A stretch of DNA of 64,000 nucleotides. It comes from Hoplostethus atlanticus (Eukaryota; Chordata; Actinopteri; Trachichthyiformes; Trachichthyidae). A program made the position numbers and the translations under genes. Shown piece by piece: positions 48,716 to 61,234 of the stretch (positions are counted from its first letter, which is position 1; the number at the start of each line of letters is the position of its first letter). The stretch covers positions 1,752,501-1,816,500 of the forward strand of contig JAXDDX010000088.1 in the NCBI GenBank assembly GCA_034670405.1, given 5' to 3'. Under the pieces are notes generated by a model. That model was not told the DNA's origin, made no database searches, and worked only from the letters and a program-made list of their open reading frames with translations.

Positions 48716-49399
48716 ACTGTAAAGTAGAAAAGTGATAGATTTCTTTTTACATGCGTGACTCATTTCAACAACGTGTTCATCTGTCTGCCACATCACAGGT
48801 GGCGGCGGCGGCGGAAGTAGTACCCTGAGCACAGAGGACTCTGTTAGAGGAATGATATGGTGGATAATCCCTTTAACTGCTAGGCCTGAAAAACACCAGG
48901 AAGGAGTCGTCATTCTCTTTTAAGACGTATTATACTGAACTGTAGGCGGGAGGCCCGTGCCGTCGTGATTGCTGGCGTCGTCGTTTCTCTCACACTCCAA
49001 AAATATCAAAAGTCAAAAATATCAAAAGGGGAAAAAAAGAAAAAGGAAAAAAGCTTAAGTCCAATTAGAGCAGCGTCTGGCGTTTGCCTCTGAGAGTTTT
49101 GAGCAGGGAGGCTGAGGAGAAGCCTGAAGGAGTATTAGTATTTGACATGAAGAAGAGCCCCAAGTAAACATGCCTTTGGTCAGGAATATGCCTTGTGGAA
49201 TATTACACTGCTTATGAAACAGCAGGGATCTTCAAACTACGAAAATTACTGAAGCTGAAAGTCAAAATCCTTTCATGTTTTCTGCTCCTGCTTCATGAAA
49301 CTCACTTCAAATCTGATGTAGAGATCAAAGAGCTGGTTTCTCATGGTGAGGCTGAGAATGAAGGAGAGAGACAGGAAAGAGTGGTGGGGCGTCACACGA

Positions 49400-49482
49400 C
49401 AAACGTCCAGGCCGGATTCAAACCCACGACATTGCAGGTACGTGATGTGTTCATTCGTTCCACTGAGCCAACAGGATGCCCT
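49400..49482 (-). mobile_element. tRNA-derived SINE fragment next to repeat family A
   Basis: The minus strand reads 'ttggctcagtggaacg' (A-box-like), 'cgtgggtttgaatccggcct' (B-box) and then 'tttcctgtctctctcc'. It sits directly at the array-side end of the family A copy at 49480-50095. Confidence 0.6.
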
Positions 49483-50095
49483 GATGACGAAGGGTCTTGG
49501 TCATCTTTTAGTCTCCATCTTTGTCTCTCAGCCTCACTGTGGTGTTCCTCACTGTGGTGTTCCTCACTGTGCTGTTCCTCACTGTGGTGTTCTTCACTGT
49601 GGTGTTCTTCACTGTGGTGTTCCTCACTGTGGTGTTCTTCACTGTGGTGTTCTTCACTGTGGTGTTCCTCACTGTGGTGTTCTTCACTGTGGTGTTTCTC
49701 ACTGTGGTGTTCTTCACTGTGGTGTTCCTCACTTTGGTGTTCTTCACTGTGGTGTTCCTCACTGTGGTGTTCTTCACTGTGGTGTTCTTCACTGTGGTGT
49801 TCCTCACTTTGGTGTTCTTCACTGTGGTGTTCCTCACTGTGGTGTTCCTCACTGCTCTCCCCAGAGATCACCTGTCAATCAAACAGTGTGTCCAGTACTG
49901 TGACGTCTTTCTCCTTGGATTTTCTGTTGATGGAGTTTGAGTTCCTGTAGGTGGCGCTCTTTTCTTTGTCTGTTCAGCCACGGTGGCTATCGCTGCTCAT
50001 GCTAACTACCCAGTTCTTCTTCTGTTGATTCCTAACAAACCAGAAACAGAAAACGCATCACTTCCTGTCTCAAATGGAAAAGCTTTCATGAACTG
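49480..50095 (-). mobile_element. Repeat family A, copy 3, with shorter 15-bp minisatellite
   Basis: Inverted copy: the unique part is at 49858-50095 and the 15-bp array (reverse complement units, CACTGTGGTGTTCTT) at 49536-49856, about 21 copies. The junction 'gagatcacctgtcaatca' corresponds exactly to copy 1, so both copies carry the array at the same internal point. Confidence 0.85.
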
Positions 50096-50907
50096 AAAAA
50101 AGTAACTTTTTTCCAACATTTTATTTTAATCGTTTAATCGTTTAAAGTAAATTAGTTTTAATTATTTTTACTATTAATTATTTAATTTTCCCTTTTCAGG
50201 TGATTTTAATTGATTCATTATTCGATCATTATTTCACAAGGAAAATACATTTTCACAAAGTGTATATCATTTGTAAATTAGAAGAAACATTTTTCACATT
50301 TTCTCATTTTTCTCATCCATCATCCCCTGGAAACCACCCAGGGCCGAACCCCTGGCTGAGAACCGCTGCTTCATTCTACATTTCAACTTGGCTGGTAACA
50401 TTTCTCTCAGTTTCATGTGGTTCTGCTACACCAGAATTTTCTTCATCTTCATTCACATAAGAAACAGGGCGTACAAACATCTCTAAACAAATCATCTCTG
50501 ATTACCTGCCCCTGGTACCAGGGGACATCACTCCAAACAGATCCGAGCGGAGGAGAAGGTAGTAATGACCATCTTTTCATCTTTTCATCTTTTCCTCCTG
50601 TAGCTCTCGTTCGCTCATTAGTGGCGATATTCAGAGGAGAGTCCGAGTCGCGGTGATTGTGATTACCATGGAGAGACGTGATTGCGCCGGGCCGAGAATG
50701 TCGGGCGGCTGAAGAGATTCTGGAGCAGAACTATCTGATGAACGATGGGATTTGTGGAGTGTGTGATTCTGGGCTCTGGGTTCTTTGTCCTCATATATCT
50801 CTCTGAACTTGGTTTGCCCTTGAAGAAGAAGGAGATCCTATTTCCAGAATATAAAAGCTTCACTGAAAAGTATTTTTTGGTCCGGGCCTTGTAGCCTGAA
50901 CAGCTTT

Positions 50908-50925
50908 TCTGTCTGTTTGTCTGAC

Positions 50926-50987
<62 letters not shown>

Positions 50988-51010
50988 ACTCTCTGTCTGA
51001 CTCTCAGTCT
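50908..51010. repeat. (CTGT)n microsatellite
   Basis: About 20 CTGT units with a few CTGA/TTGT variants; a shorter (CAGA)n, the complement, occurs at 52076-52115. Confidence 0.95.
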
Positions 51011-51399
51011 CTCTTCTTTCTTCTCTCTCTCTCAACAAGCCGTCTCTTTCTATATTTATATTTCTCTCTTTCACTCTCTGTGGGAAAATGGTCCTTCAGC
51101 TTTTCATTCTTTAATGAAAGAATATTTTATGAAATGCTTGCTTGTGTATGATGGATGCATCACCACTCATCAGATCAAGGTGAACAAAAAGGAAATAAAA
51201 CTGTAAACAAAACACATTTACACTGTGTTTCTGTGGGAATCTGAACTTGAAAATTTGACCGAGCTAATTTGACACCCTAGTTCACATTCAGCTCCACCCC
51301 TCCAGTCCAACCAGACTTCTACTGTTGGTAGAAGCAGGTGGGGGCTTAAGTGCTTGTGAATGAGAGAATGAGAGATGGAGGCAAAGAATTAGCGGGGGA

Positions 51400-51432
<33 letters not shown>

Positions 51433-51527
51433 TTGAATTAAAAAGAGAAAGAAAGGGAGAGAGAACGCAAAGAGAATATTTGAACGTGAAAGAGAAAGAT
51501 GGCGGGAGATGTACATGAGCGAAAGAG

Positions 51528-51610
51528 TGCCTTGCTCAAGGGCACCTTGATAGGAGGGAGAGCGTTACTCATTCACCACCTTGGTTGTCGGGATTTGAAC
51601 CGGACCTCCG
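51528..51610 (-). mobile_element. SINE-like fragment with B-box
   Basis: Contains 'ccttgctcaagggcacc' and 'cgggatttgaaccggacc' (B-box complement). Same family type as the fragments at 34540-34690. No complete copy. Confidence 0.5.
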
Positions 51611-51797
51611 CTGACACATTCATTAGTTCTGAGTGTTTTTTCCAGTTGAACCACAGCCCGCGGTTCGAAGCTCCGGACCTCCTGGAAATAACATTCTCTT
51701 CCCTTCAAGGTGTCCTTGAACAAAACACCTAACCCCTCCGAGGTCCGGGAGAAGACACGTCACTCCCAAGAAGGCACATTTAACGGTAGACGATGGT

Positions 51798-51898
51798 GGT
51801 TGTACTGGGAATCTCCCAGTGGCCACCAGTAGAAGACTGTGGTTGTACTGGGAATCTCCCAGTGGCCACCAGTAGAAGACTGTGGTTGTACTGGGAAG
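51798..51898 (+). repeat. 43-bp tandem repeat, about 2.3 copies
   Basis: The unit starts 'ggttgtactgggaatctccc'; copies begin at 51798, 51841 and 51884 (the last partial). Confidence 0.93.
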
Positions 51899-51986
51899 CT
51901 GTATGAATGTGATGCTCAGCAAACCTCAGCAGGTTCTCTCTGCTGGAGATGATGATAGTTGAATTTAATGTCAAATTTCTTGTCAG

Positions 51987-52052
51987 GACAGACCTCTCTC
52001 CTTCCCTCTCTCCTTCCCTCTCTCCTTCCCTCTCTCCTTCCCTCTCTCCTTC
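51987..52052. repeat. 12-bp CTCTCCTTCCCT repeat
   Basis: About five copies of a pyrimidine 12-mer, followed 25 bp later by a (CAGA)n run. Confidence 0.93.
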
Positions 52053-52077
52053 CTTTTTCATTTGTTATTTTATGGGC

Positions 52078-52114
<37 letters not shown>

Positions 52115-52475
52115 GGCAGACTGGGTTACATAACCAGGAAGACTAACCTAGTTGTCATGAGTGTTGAGGACTGCAGTAATGTGTTACACATACTGAATTA
52201 CCATTTCGTCCTAGTTCTATTTTTAATCTGAAGGAGTTTCAGTCGTTTATCCACCCGTGTCTCGTTTACCCAGTAAAACTCAGTGGGAGAGAATAGAATT
52301 TATTGTTGCGCAACTATGTGTTTCAAGTAATGATGCTCTCTTGAATCAAAGCAGGTTATTCCACTTGTTTGAAGGCAATGCTAATAAATAAATTGCCTTC
52401 AAACTAGTTTATGTAAGACAAATGAGATTTTAGGCAGACATGGGCTGTTTGTTTCAACCTACTTAGGAGCCAGAT

Positions 52476-52499
52476 GGGGGGGGGGGGGGGGGGGGGGGG
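52476..52499 (+). repeat. Poly-G run of 24
   Basis: An uninterrupted homopolymer of 24 G, very unusual in vertebrate DNA; a second run of 13 G is at 54089-54101. Confidence 0.9.
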
Positions 52500-52987
52500 T
52501 GACATCACATCACAGGACTTCTGGGTATTGAAGTCTTTAAATAAACAGTTACCGCTCGCTGCCCCGTGTAGCTTTAAGATGGACACTTGTTTGCAGTGTT
52601 CCCTCACCTCCTATCCCACCTCCTCGCCCTCTCTCGCTCTCTCCATCATCCTCCTCACTCCCTCCTCCTCTTCCTCCCTCCCTCCCTCCTCTCTCTCTCC
52701 ATCCTCAAGTGTCAAGCAACATCTCTCTCTGGTCTTACGTAAGTGAACCACATGTGTTGGCTAAGCTCATTTACCTCCCCAGTGGCTAACAAACACACAC
52801 ACACACACACACACACACCCCGCAGAGTGGCCAGCTGTCCAGTGTCTCTGTGCACAACACTTCCTGTCTGTGCTGACAGGTCACATGACCAGAGGCCTTC
52901 ACTAAGAGACACAGAACACAGCATCCTTCATGAATTAATTGCCACCAAAAATAGCAGAGAGAGATTCTCCAATGTCTCTGTGGTTGC

Positions 52988-52990
<3 letters not shown>

Positions 52991-53054
<64 letters not shown>
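52991..53054. repeat. (TG)n microsatellite
   Basis: About 32 uninterrupted TG repeats. Confidence 0.97.
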
Positions 53055-53057
<3 letters not shown>

Positions 53058-53189
53058 ATGCTTGGTTTTGAGTCAGTGAGGATAATAGTTCATATTTGTC
53101 TTAAGGGACACGCCTCGCCACGCCTCGCCACGCCTCGGGGGGGTTGATGTATGTTGCACCAGTGGGTTGTCGTGTCTTCAGACGTCAGC

Positions 53190-53440
53190 GTGTCAACATG
53201 ACGACTGCTAGTTTTACTCTGCTGAGTCTGTAAGGCTGGTACTAGCGGACCCAGACGAGAACAGGAGGCAGGGTAGAGCAGGCTTTACTGGTAGAGTAGA
53301 GAACGAGGTACAAAACAGGCAAAAGCAAGGGCGACGCACTGCAGACGCACGGCGGCTAGACAACAGTCGTACTGGCTGTAGCAAAAACTGACAAACAAGC
53401 ACAGAGCATGTATACACAGGTGATAGGTGATGGAGGCTCT
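53190..53440. repeat. Probable transposon-derived sequence flanking the purine minisatellite
   Basis: The text 'gcaggctttactggtagagt', 'aaaactgacaaacaagcaca' resembles a widespread fish repeat terminus that often leads into short tandem repeats. No coding frame; class uncertain. Confidence 0.35.
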
Positions 53441-53444
53441 CAGT

Positions 53445-53690
53445 GTGAGGGGGAGAGACAGAGGGAGAGAGACAGAGGGAGAGAGACAGAGGGAGAGAGA
53501 TATAGGGAGAGAGACAGAGGGAGAGAGACAGAGGGAGAGAGAGAGAGGGAGAGAGACAGAGGGAGAGAGACATAGGGAGAGAGACAGAGGGAGAGAGAGA
53601 GAGGGAGAGAGACAGAGGGAGAGAGACATAGGGAGAGAGACAGAGGGAGAGAGACAGAGGGAGAGAGACAGAGGGAGAGAGACAGTGAGG
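53445..53690 (+). repeat. Purine minisatellite (14-bp units)
   Basis: Tandem 'agagacagagggag' type units with ATAGGG and GAGAGG variants in a longer repeating order; purine-rich on the plus strand. Confidence 0.93.
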
Positions 53691-56600
53691 GTGAAGGCTG
53701 AACAGCCGTGACAGAAAAATAATACATATAATACAAAGGTTTTGTTTGGGGATCATTTAGGTTTCATCACCAGGCACAAAATGAAAACTATTTTTGTACC
53801 TGGTAATGAATTTACTCCGTAGACGTCTTCATACCAACTCCACATTTAGTTGTGTATATTGTGGTTTAAAGAAAGTCTGTTTTATTAGACAGTAAACATT
53901 TCATTCACTAGAAAATATTAATTTCCCTTTACATATTTATTTATTTTAACCTATTTTGTATTTATGTATTTTACAATTCTTGTTTTGATGCATTTTTGTA
54001 AAGCACATTGTAAATTTTACATGCTGATGATTATTCTGGTTATCATTATTATTACAGTGGACAGGAGCAGGGAAAACAGGAAGCGTCTGGGGGGGGGGGG
54101 GTATTATGCAACACAGGCTGTGAAGGCAAGGCAAGTAGCCCTGGTCTGCAGAGCTGCTGAGGATATACAGGTTATTTTTTTGTCTCGTTAAGAAGAGAGC
54201 GCTCTGTCAACTCCCCTTTGTATGTGTTCTGCGTTCAGACGTTGGGCGAGCTGCGAGGGAAAATGTCACCATGTTACAGAAAAATAGATGCAGCCGCTGC
54301 AGTTTGTAGCCTGGGGACATTTATTGTTACTACTTCCATGTTTTTGCAGCAGCTTGTTTCTGACACATCTTTGTTTGTTTTTTAGGTATGTCCCAAGAGC
54401 CTGTAGCTCCACCAATCAGAAGTCATGAAACACTAACCCACTAACCTAGTAGGGTTCAAAATACATAAAACTCCATATTCAGTGTTTCCCTGAGAATTTG
54501 TTCTGCATGGAAAAGCCTCTGAAACAGCATTTAGTCCATCATGGGACACGGAAATACAGACTAATGAAATTCTATTAATTTGTAGGGAAACTCTGGGAAA
54601 CATTAAACCTTTAAATGAAGAATTAATATTCAATATTCAAAATATTCATTAATTATGTGTATTGATTGCATATTAATTACTTATTTTATTAATTGCATAT
54701 TACTTATTTTTTGTTAATTAAATGGTAATTAATTTATCATTTATTATTGAATTAATTAAATATTAATTATTGTTTTATTTATTAATTAATAAATAGACGG
54801 TGCAGGTTTTACAGAATGTTGTTATGTTGCTGTGGTCAGTAGGAACCTCCATCGTATCAAAGACGACATGACATATGTGCTATTTAATAAAAGGCTCATA
54901 TCAGATGTATTGGGTCTAACCGTAGCCAATCAGGATTAATGTATTAAAATCAGATGATCAATCCCGGTTCAGCTGGCTCGGTCCAAGATGGCGCTGCGCC
55001 AGCAGAAACTAGACTAGGGAATTATGGTCTAGTGCCTGTATTTGAACAATTCATTATTTAATTGAGACAATGAAACATAAAACCCCAAATAGGATCAAAT
55101 CTACTCCTGAGGTATTACTGAGGTGATTAAGTGACTAATTTGTGCTTTACCTGCATTAGATCTCCATTAATGTGTGTTGGCTGCCTGCCCTGCTGCCCAG
55201 CGCAGGTCTGGTTCAGTCTAAACCAGCAGGACACATGAGGGATATTCACCCCCGAGCCATCTCAGGGCATAAATCATGATTACAAAAGGCTTCTGCCGGA
55301 AGTGCTTCAAAAATGACTTTCAATCTTGGTGACACTGGAGCAGAGATGATGACGAAATGATGACAATCTACCATACCACTGTCATAAACCTACAGTAAGA
55401 TCTCTGTACCGCTCACATTAAACAACCTTTCCTGGAGTTTCGTGTCTGGCCGACGTAGTGGAGGCAGGGGTGTAGCTAGGAATCATGGGACCTAAGAACA
55501 GGGGGTGACTCTGGGCCCCCTTACACTTTCCTCTCATCCCCACACCGCCGGTATTCCATCTATGACAAGCATCTCTGTCTATCCAGTTTTGTAGATTTCA
55601 ACAAAACCGTTTCCAAAGCAGAGCAGTGTGAAATAAAAGTATAGACTATTTAGAAATATAAACAAAAGACATTTTAGTCCAGACACTTTAAGGAGCCCTC
55701 CCACATTCTGGGCCGTAGTTAGTCAGTACCTCTACTCCCCCCACTACTGATAAGGTCGTGAGGCGTCTCGATACCCTAAAAACAAACTGATTGTGCTAAA
55801 ATAAAGCTGGAGCAGGACGAGCCGTGTGCAGCGCTCATGTTGAGAAAGAGAAGAAAAGAAGAGGGCGAGACGCCAGGAGAGGAAGGCTGTCTGTTCTGCA
55901 GCGAGCGTTGGAGGCTTGGAGGATTATGAAGCCCAAATAAGGAAATCCAGTCCAAGCTGGCTAGACTGCTCATGATGATGATGTGTTTAGTGTAGTTTCC
56001 ACCTCTTCTGCCTGGGAGCTGTTTGGAGGATGCTGGTCAGAGCTTGTTTTCTAACACGACAAGAGCTTTGCAGACAAAATCAAACATGTTTGAAAACCTC
56101 CTTTCAGTCTAATGTCAAAATGAATAGGGGTGTAAAATGATTGCCTTTAACTACGTCCAGCGCTAAGATTGACTATTTTTTTCTTTATTATGCATTGCTT
56201 TATTTGTTGAAGGTTTTGAAGCTGCAATGAAACAATAAAAAAAATCGCTAGCCACACTTAGCTTAGCATTCCAGCATTTGTGACCTGACAATAATGCAAC
56301 TTCTGCACCGTTAGCAAAATATATTTGTTTGAATTCAGCAAAGCTCTAAAAAAAAGTAATATCTCCGTCACATGTTATTTCATTATTTCACCCATCTTAA
56401 GAATCCAAAAATCCCATTAATTTAGGATCTGGATAGAGTCCAAAAGCCCCGAGACACTTGAGAGGACTGTTGTAATCACAATGGAGGCATTTATCTGACA
56501 CTCCAGCAAAACTACCACAGTAGAACAAGTTGGCATTTCTGATTCCCATCATTTCATACTTGCTTAGCAATCAACAAATACAAGGGACAGCAACGCCGGA

Positions 56601-57394
56601 AAAGGTGACAGGATTGTTTTTCAATCCCCTCTCATTTCCAGCGCGGCTGAAATTGCACAATTTGTCTGAAACCGCTTAATAAAAGATTATTGTGACGACG
56701 GCCTGGTGGGCAAGTGGACCTCGAAAATATGGGAAACACTTCTAAAAGCAGTTCTCCTGTGGGGGAAGATGTTGTTCTCTGGAGCGTTTTCTTCTTTTTC
56801 TTTTACCTCTGCAGTGTGAGGATACCTGCCTGGACTTACGGCTTGGTATGGTTGCAGAGAGCTAAAGCCCCAAGCCTCTGAATTCAGGAGGGATGATCTA
56901 TTGACAATGTGCTGAATTAGGGGTGTGTGTGTGTGTGTGTGTGTGTGTTTACCACCATTCATTCATTCATTCGTAATCAGCAGGATGAGTGTGTGTGTGT
57001 GTCTGATTGTATGGGTATGTATCCACCACACACATGCAACATTTCAATCAGAGTTTCTGCAGCTCTGTAAATGGGCCACATTTACATCTTCACAATATCC
57101 CTCAGCCAGACACCCAGGAGCTGTGTGATGTATGGCTCTGCTGCGTAGTGTGTGGATTAAATCCATCCCCAGAGGCCATTCTTCCTCTTCATCCTCACCC
57201 TGTCACTTTGTCTCTTTACATTCCCGTTTCCCACTTTGCTGTCGTTGCTTTATGCTCGCTGCCTCTGCCTGTCACCCTCCGCCTCAAAATGAATTTGTCT
57301 ACGCCGCCAGTTTTTCATTATCTGTTGCATTTGTGTTTTAGCTGACAGGCCTCATCCAGAGTGACGTCTCAGCGCAACAGTAGAATAAGATCAC

Positions 57395-58635
57395 ACCTAC
57401 AGTTGGTTTTCCTTTGGTCTGAACCAGAGAAGGACAGTTTACTCTGCTGCATTTTTCTAGTTGGTGCATTCAGGTTCACACTGACCAATCACAAGCCAAC
57501 CAGAAGTCCCATGACTCCCCAGCAGCTGGTTGATTGGTTGAGTTTTGGTAACCTGTCATCCCACCAGGTTAGAGAGTCCAAACCAACCTGGTTCCAGTCT
57601 GTCACTTGATCTACCATGATGGACTTGTCTGCTCTTCTCTGGTGTTCATACCAGTTAAGAACACATGAAGAAACATCTGAACATGAGCATCAGTCCAGAC
57701 TGACCAAGTCTCCTTCTACCCATAATGCCTTGTGTTCTGGGGTGGTTTCCTGTAGCTGGTTGGATCCCGGTCTCTCTCCTAACGAACCACCACCGTTCTC
57801 TTCTACCCATAATGCCTTGTGTTCTGGGTGGTTTCCTGTAGCTGGTTGGATCCCGTTCTCTCTCCTAACGAACCACCACAGTTCTCTTCTACCCATAATG
57901 CCTTGTGTTCTGGGTGGTTTCCTGTAGCTGGTTGGATCCCGTTCTCTCTCCTAACGAACCACCACAGTTCTCTTCTACCCATAATGCCTTGTGTTCTGGG
58001 GTGGTTTCCTGTAGCTGGTTGGATCCCGTTCTCTCTCCTAACCAACCACCACAGTTCTCTTCTACCCATAATGCCTTGTGTTCTGGGGTGGTTTCCTGTA
58101 GCTGGTTGGATCCCGTTCTCTCTCCTAACCAACCACCACAGTTCTCTTCTACCCATAATGCCTTGTGTTCTGGGGTGGTTTCCTGTAGCTGGTTGGATCC
58201 CGTTCTCTCTCCTAACGAACCACCACAGTTCTCTTCTACCCATAATGCCTTGTGTTCTGGGGTGGTTTCCTGTAGCTGGTTGGATCCCGTTCTCTCTCCT
58301 AACGAACCACCACAGTTCTCTTCTACCCATAATGCCTTGTGTTCTGGGGTGGTTTCCTGTAGCTGGTTGGATCCCGTTCTCTCTCCTAACGAACCACCAC
58401 AGTTCTCTTCTACCCATAATGCCTTGTGTTCTGGGTGGTTTCCTGTAGCTGGTTGGATCCCGTTCTCTCTCCTAACGAACCACCACGGTTCTCTTGTTAG
58501 AGGACTGAGACGTTTTCAGACGTCTTGGTTGGTTAGAGTTGAATGGCGTTGTTCTCACCTGGACAAACGAACCGAACTAAAGGAGGAAACGCTGCAGAGT
58601 CCAAACGTGCTTCATGTGAACGCAGCACTTGCAGA
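57395..58635 (+). mobile_element. Repeat family B, copy 1, with 86/87-bp minisatellite
   Basis: Left part 57395-57710 and right part 58490-58635 flank the array. The left end 'cctttggtctgaacc' and the right 'gaaccgaactaaagg' are imperfect inverted repeats, and the right end 'catgtgaacgcagc' matches a motif often seen in fish MITEs. A copy lacking the array is at 61235-61430. Confidence 0.7.
57711..58492 (+). repeat. 86/87-bp minisatellite (9 copies)
   Basis: The unit contains 'ttctacccataatgccttgt', 'gtttcctgtagctggttgga' and 'ctctctcctaacgaaccacc'; 86- and 87-bp forms differ by a G in the GGG(G)TGG run. Copies are nearly identical, implying recent expansion or homogenisation. Confidence 0.95.
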
Positions 58636-59795
58636 AAATTGATGGGATGGGGGGACATGTCAGGGAAAACACCAATTAATAATCTTACACAACAGGACAG
58701 TGAGTGGGCCCTTCCCAGGACTCTGTTCCTAGAAACACTAATTCAGTAATAGGATGATGATGTCCAGGAATAGCACCGGACAGTAAGCAGCAAGCATCCG
58801 TCTCCCACTGACAGCTGTAATGCAGTGAACACCTGAACTACACTATAGATGAATCACCAGATGGCTAAACCCGTACACACCAGGCTCGTGATGTTCTGAG
58901 ATGTTGGCAGTCTTATTCTACTGTTCCCCTCTGCATGAGAGCATCAGGTTGTGTAATGTAAATGTACAGTATCCATGACGTCTGCTGACGCCGCCATACT
59001 GACTCCAGTTCATCACACCTGTTTTTTAACGCGCTTTACTTTCCGAGTACCATTTACAATCTGTCACATGTTGTAATAATCGTGTCGGGACGGGGAGGGT
59101 GAAATGTCATCGCTGAAACAGAGACGTCCCGTTATCTGACCCGCCTGGTGATCAGCAGCAACTTCTCCTCTAGAAGATGAAGAACTTTTGGAAAGTTCAA
59201 TCTGAAGTGGAAATGCATCGGTACTTCTGCAGCACCACAACACAGAGACAGGCTGTGACTAAGATTTATGTTTATGTCCTGGAAGGAAAGGAGGTTATCA
59301 GCAGAGAGAGAGGCTCCCATCCTGCAAGGACTTCAATGTTTTTTAAATATCTTTCCTTTTCTCCCCAAACTAGACGTCTGCTTGTACAGTCTGTGGTTAT
59401 AATGGAACGCTGTTCGGGTCAATATGGCGGCTTCAGCAAAACACGGATGTCACTGCAGGTCATGGATATGATAGATTGTATGGCACTCCAGAGTGTCCAA
59501 GAAGCCACTGATCCAATTTCAATTAAGGAAGTGGATTTACATATACATTTGAGGTTTGTGTTGCCGGGTGAAGCTTTTCTTCAGTTCATGGACAAATAGC
59601 TGGCAGCAATTTCACATACAGGAAATTGCTGTTGGCTTCAATCTTGAGCAATCTTCAGAAATAACACGCTGCACGAGGCTCGCATCCACTGCATGCACTT
59701 CCGTCTGACTCTGTCCAACTAATTCACACCTACTGCTGTAACCTGCTGCACGCCACACCACCTCAAAGCACCTGGTGATAGACATGTTGGCATGT

Positions 59796-60125
59796 TGTCT
59801 TCTGTCTTCCCTTGGCCTGAATGAGGTCCTGTTGTCACGCACATTTCATTTGGCAAATAAAGTTATTCTGATTCTGGTTCAATACTAGATCAGATTAATT
59901 TTTAAAGGGGTAATAAGGTTTTTACTGCCCCATAGCACAAAATGAGTGTACTATATCTGTCGTCTGTCCTGCCTCACACCTCTCCTGGCCTGAAGGATGT
60001 CTTGTTGTCAGACAAATTACTGGACATTTATCCAAGACTCGATACTTGGTTAAATCCATGTTTAAAGGGTCAATAAATAAGGTTTTTATCACCCTGTAGC
60101 ACAAAATGAGTATAATATATCTGTG
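59796..60125 (+). repeat. Imperfect tandem duplication of about 175 bp
   Basis: 'ttggcctgaatgaggtcctg' / 'ctggcctgaaggatgtcttg' and 'aaggtttttactgccccata' / 'aaggtttttatcaccctgta' occur twice in the same order. Part of the unit ('catagcacgaaatgac') also occurs at about 21190, so it is a dispersed repeat. Confidence 0.7.
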
Positions 60126-61234
60126 AGAGGTTTATAGGATTATTGATCGATACTCAATGACTCGATTACTTGGCCAGCTGCTGACAGTCCAGCCACTTTC
60201 CAGCCTGTGATCTATTTCAAAGAAAAACTCCCAACCTATCAGAGGCTCAAGACAGATAGTAAACCAGGCTGCAGCTCCATGGTCAGAAACAAACATCACA
60301 TCACAGATCAACTAACCTCCTCCAGGTGTATTTCTAAGTGTATGGAATTTCTACTGTATTCAAAATGTCCATTTTGACAGAAGGTCCCCCTGACGCTTTA
60401 TTTCTACAGACAAACCTGACTATTCCTACATTTAGACTAAAAGTTGAGCGACTAAAGATTTTCATTAAGACAAGTGAAGCGGGGATTGTGTAATAGGAGG
60501 TGCAACGACGAAGGTGCATGAGTAACAAGGCATACTCAACCTAGTGCGGTTGGCCTCAGCGCTGTGTGATGAATTGCCCTGTGGTTTCTGAGTGGGACGT
60601 ACAGACGGTGAAAAACAGGACCACCGCTGAGGCTCCAACTGAGGGTTTCCTGGGTGGGAGGTGTGAACAACCACCATCTCTGTGCCAGCCAGGAAGAGGT
60701 GGGCCGGGGGGTTGGGCAAGTGATCAGGATATTGAAGAAACTACCAAAATAAAGGAAACATCAATTACCTTAATTGACCCATGAGCAGCCTGCCTTGGTG
60801 TCTGTCCTGCCAATGTCTGGAGCTCTACTACCATTCTTCCGTTGGAGAGTCCTTCCTGCGCCTGTTCACATCGTCTGGGCACCTCATGTTACTGTGGGAG
60901 CATTTGTGAAACGCTTTCCCACAGGATGATGAAATCTGTTGAAATCTATGGATACAACTGTACAAGGTTATGCAATTCATAATGTCCTGAATTACCAGGA
61001 GATGGTAGGTTGAGGCACAGTAGAGGCCTTAGTGAGCCCTGTTCACACAGCACTAGTATTATGTGGACACCAGTTCCTGAAACAGATTGTGTAAGACTTT
61101 AAGGTCAAGATTTTATCATTTGTTACTTCCTGGTTTAGCAAAGCAAAATGTCCCTCTATTGTTTCCACTGCTGCCTCCATTTGTCATGACATGAGGAAGA
61201 ATTTCATGTAGAAGAACAAAGGGACAAATCTGAA

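Larger units (their letters stand above)
46906..49400. other. Gene-poor region with pyrimidine-rich tracts
   Basis: Apart from the TC repeat (47250) and the pyrimidine-rich stretch (48055-48715), no feature is recognised; a short (GGC)n is present at about 48799. Confidence 0.5.
50096..57394. other. Gene-poor intergenic region
   Basis: Simple repeats, homopolymer G runs and SINE pieces only. 54600-54800 is extremely AT-rich (attaattaat words). 54980-55000 carries a YY1-like CAAGATGGCGC word without an evident gene downstream. Confidence 0.5.

Noticed and set aside
49195-49950. 251-codon plus-strand frame and its antisense partner
   Set aside because: Runs through the second 15-bp minisatellite and a SINE fragment; repeat artefact.
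53214-53756. Ser/Leu/Pro-rich minus frames
   Set aside because: Translation of the purine minisatellite.
57803-58642. Repeating frames (RRENGIQPATGNH and SWLDPVLSPNEPP)
   Set aside because: Translation of the 86/87-bp minisatellite; alternates frame when unit length changes.
59177-59599. 140-codon frame in gene-poor DNA
   Set aside because: No recognisable domain or similarity, no splice or promoter context; expected by chance in this amount of sequence.
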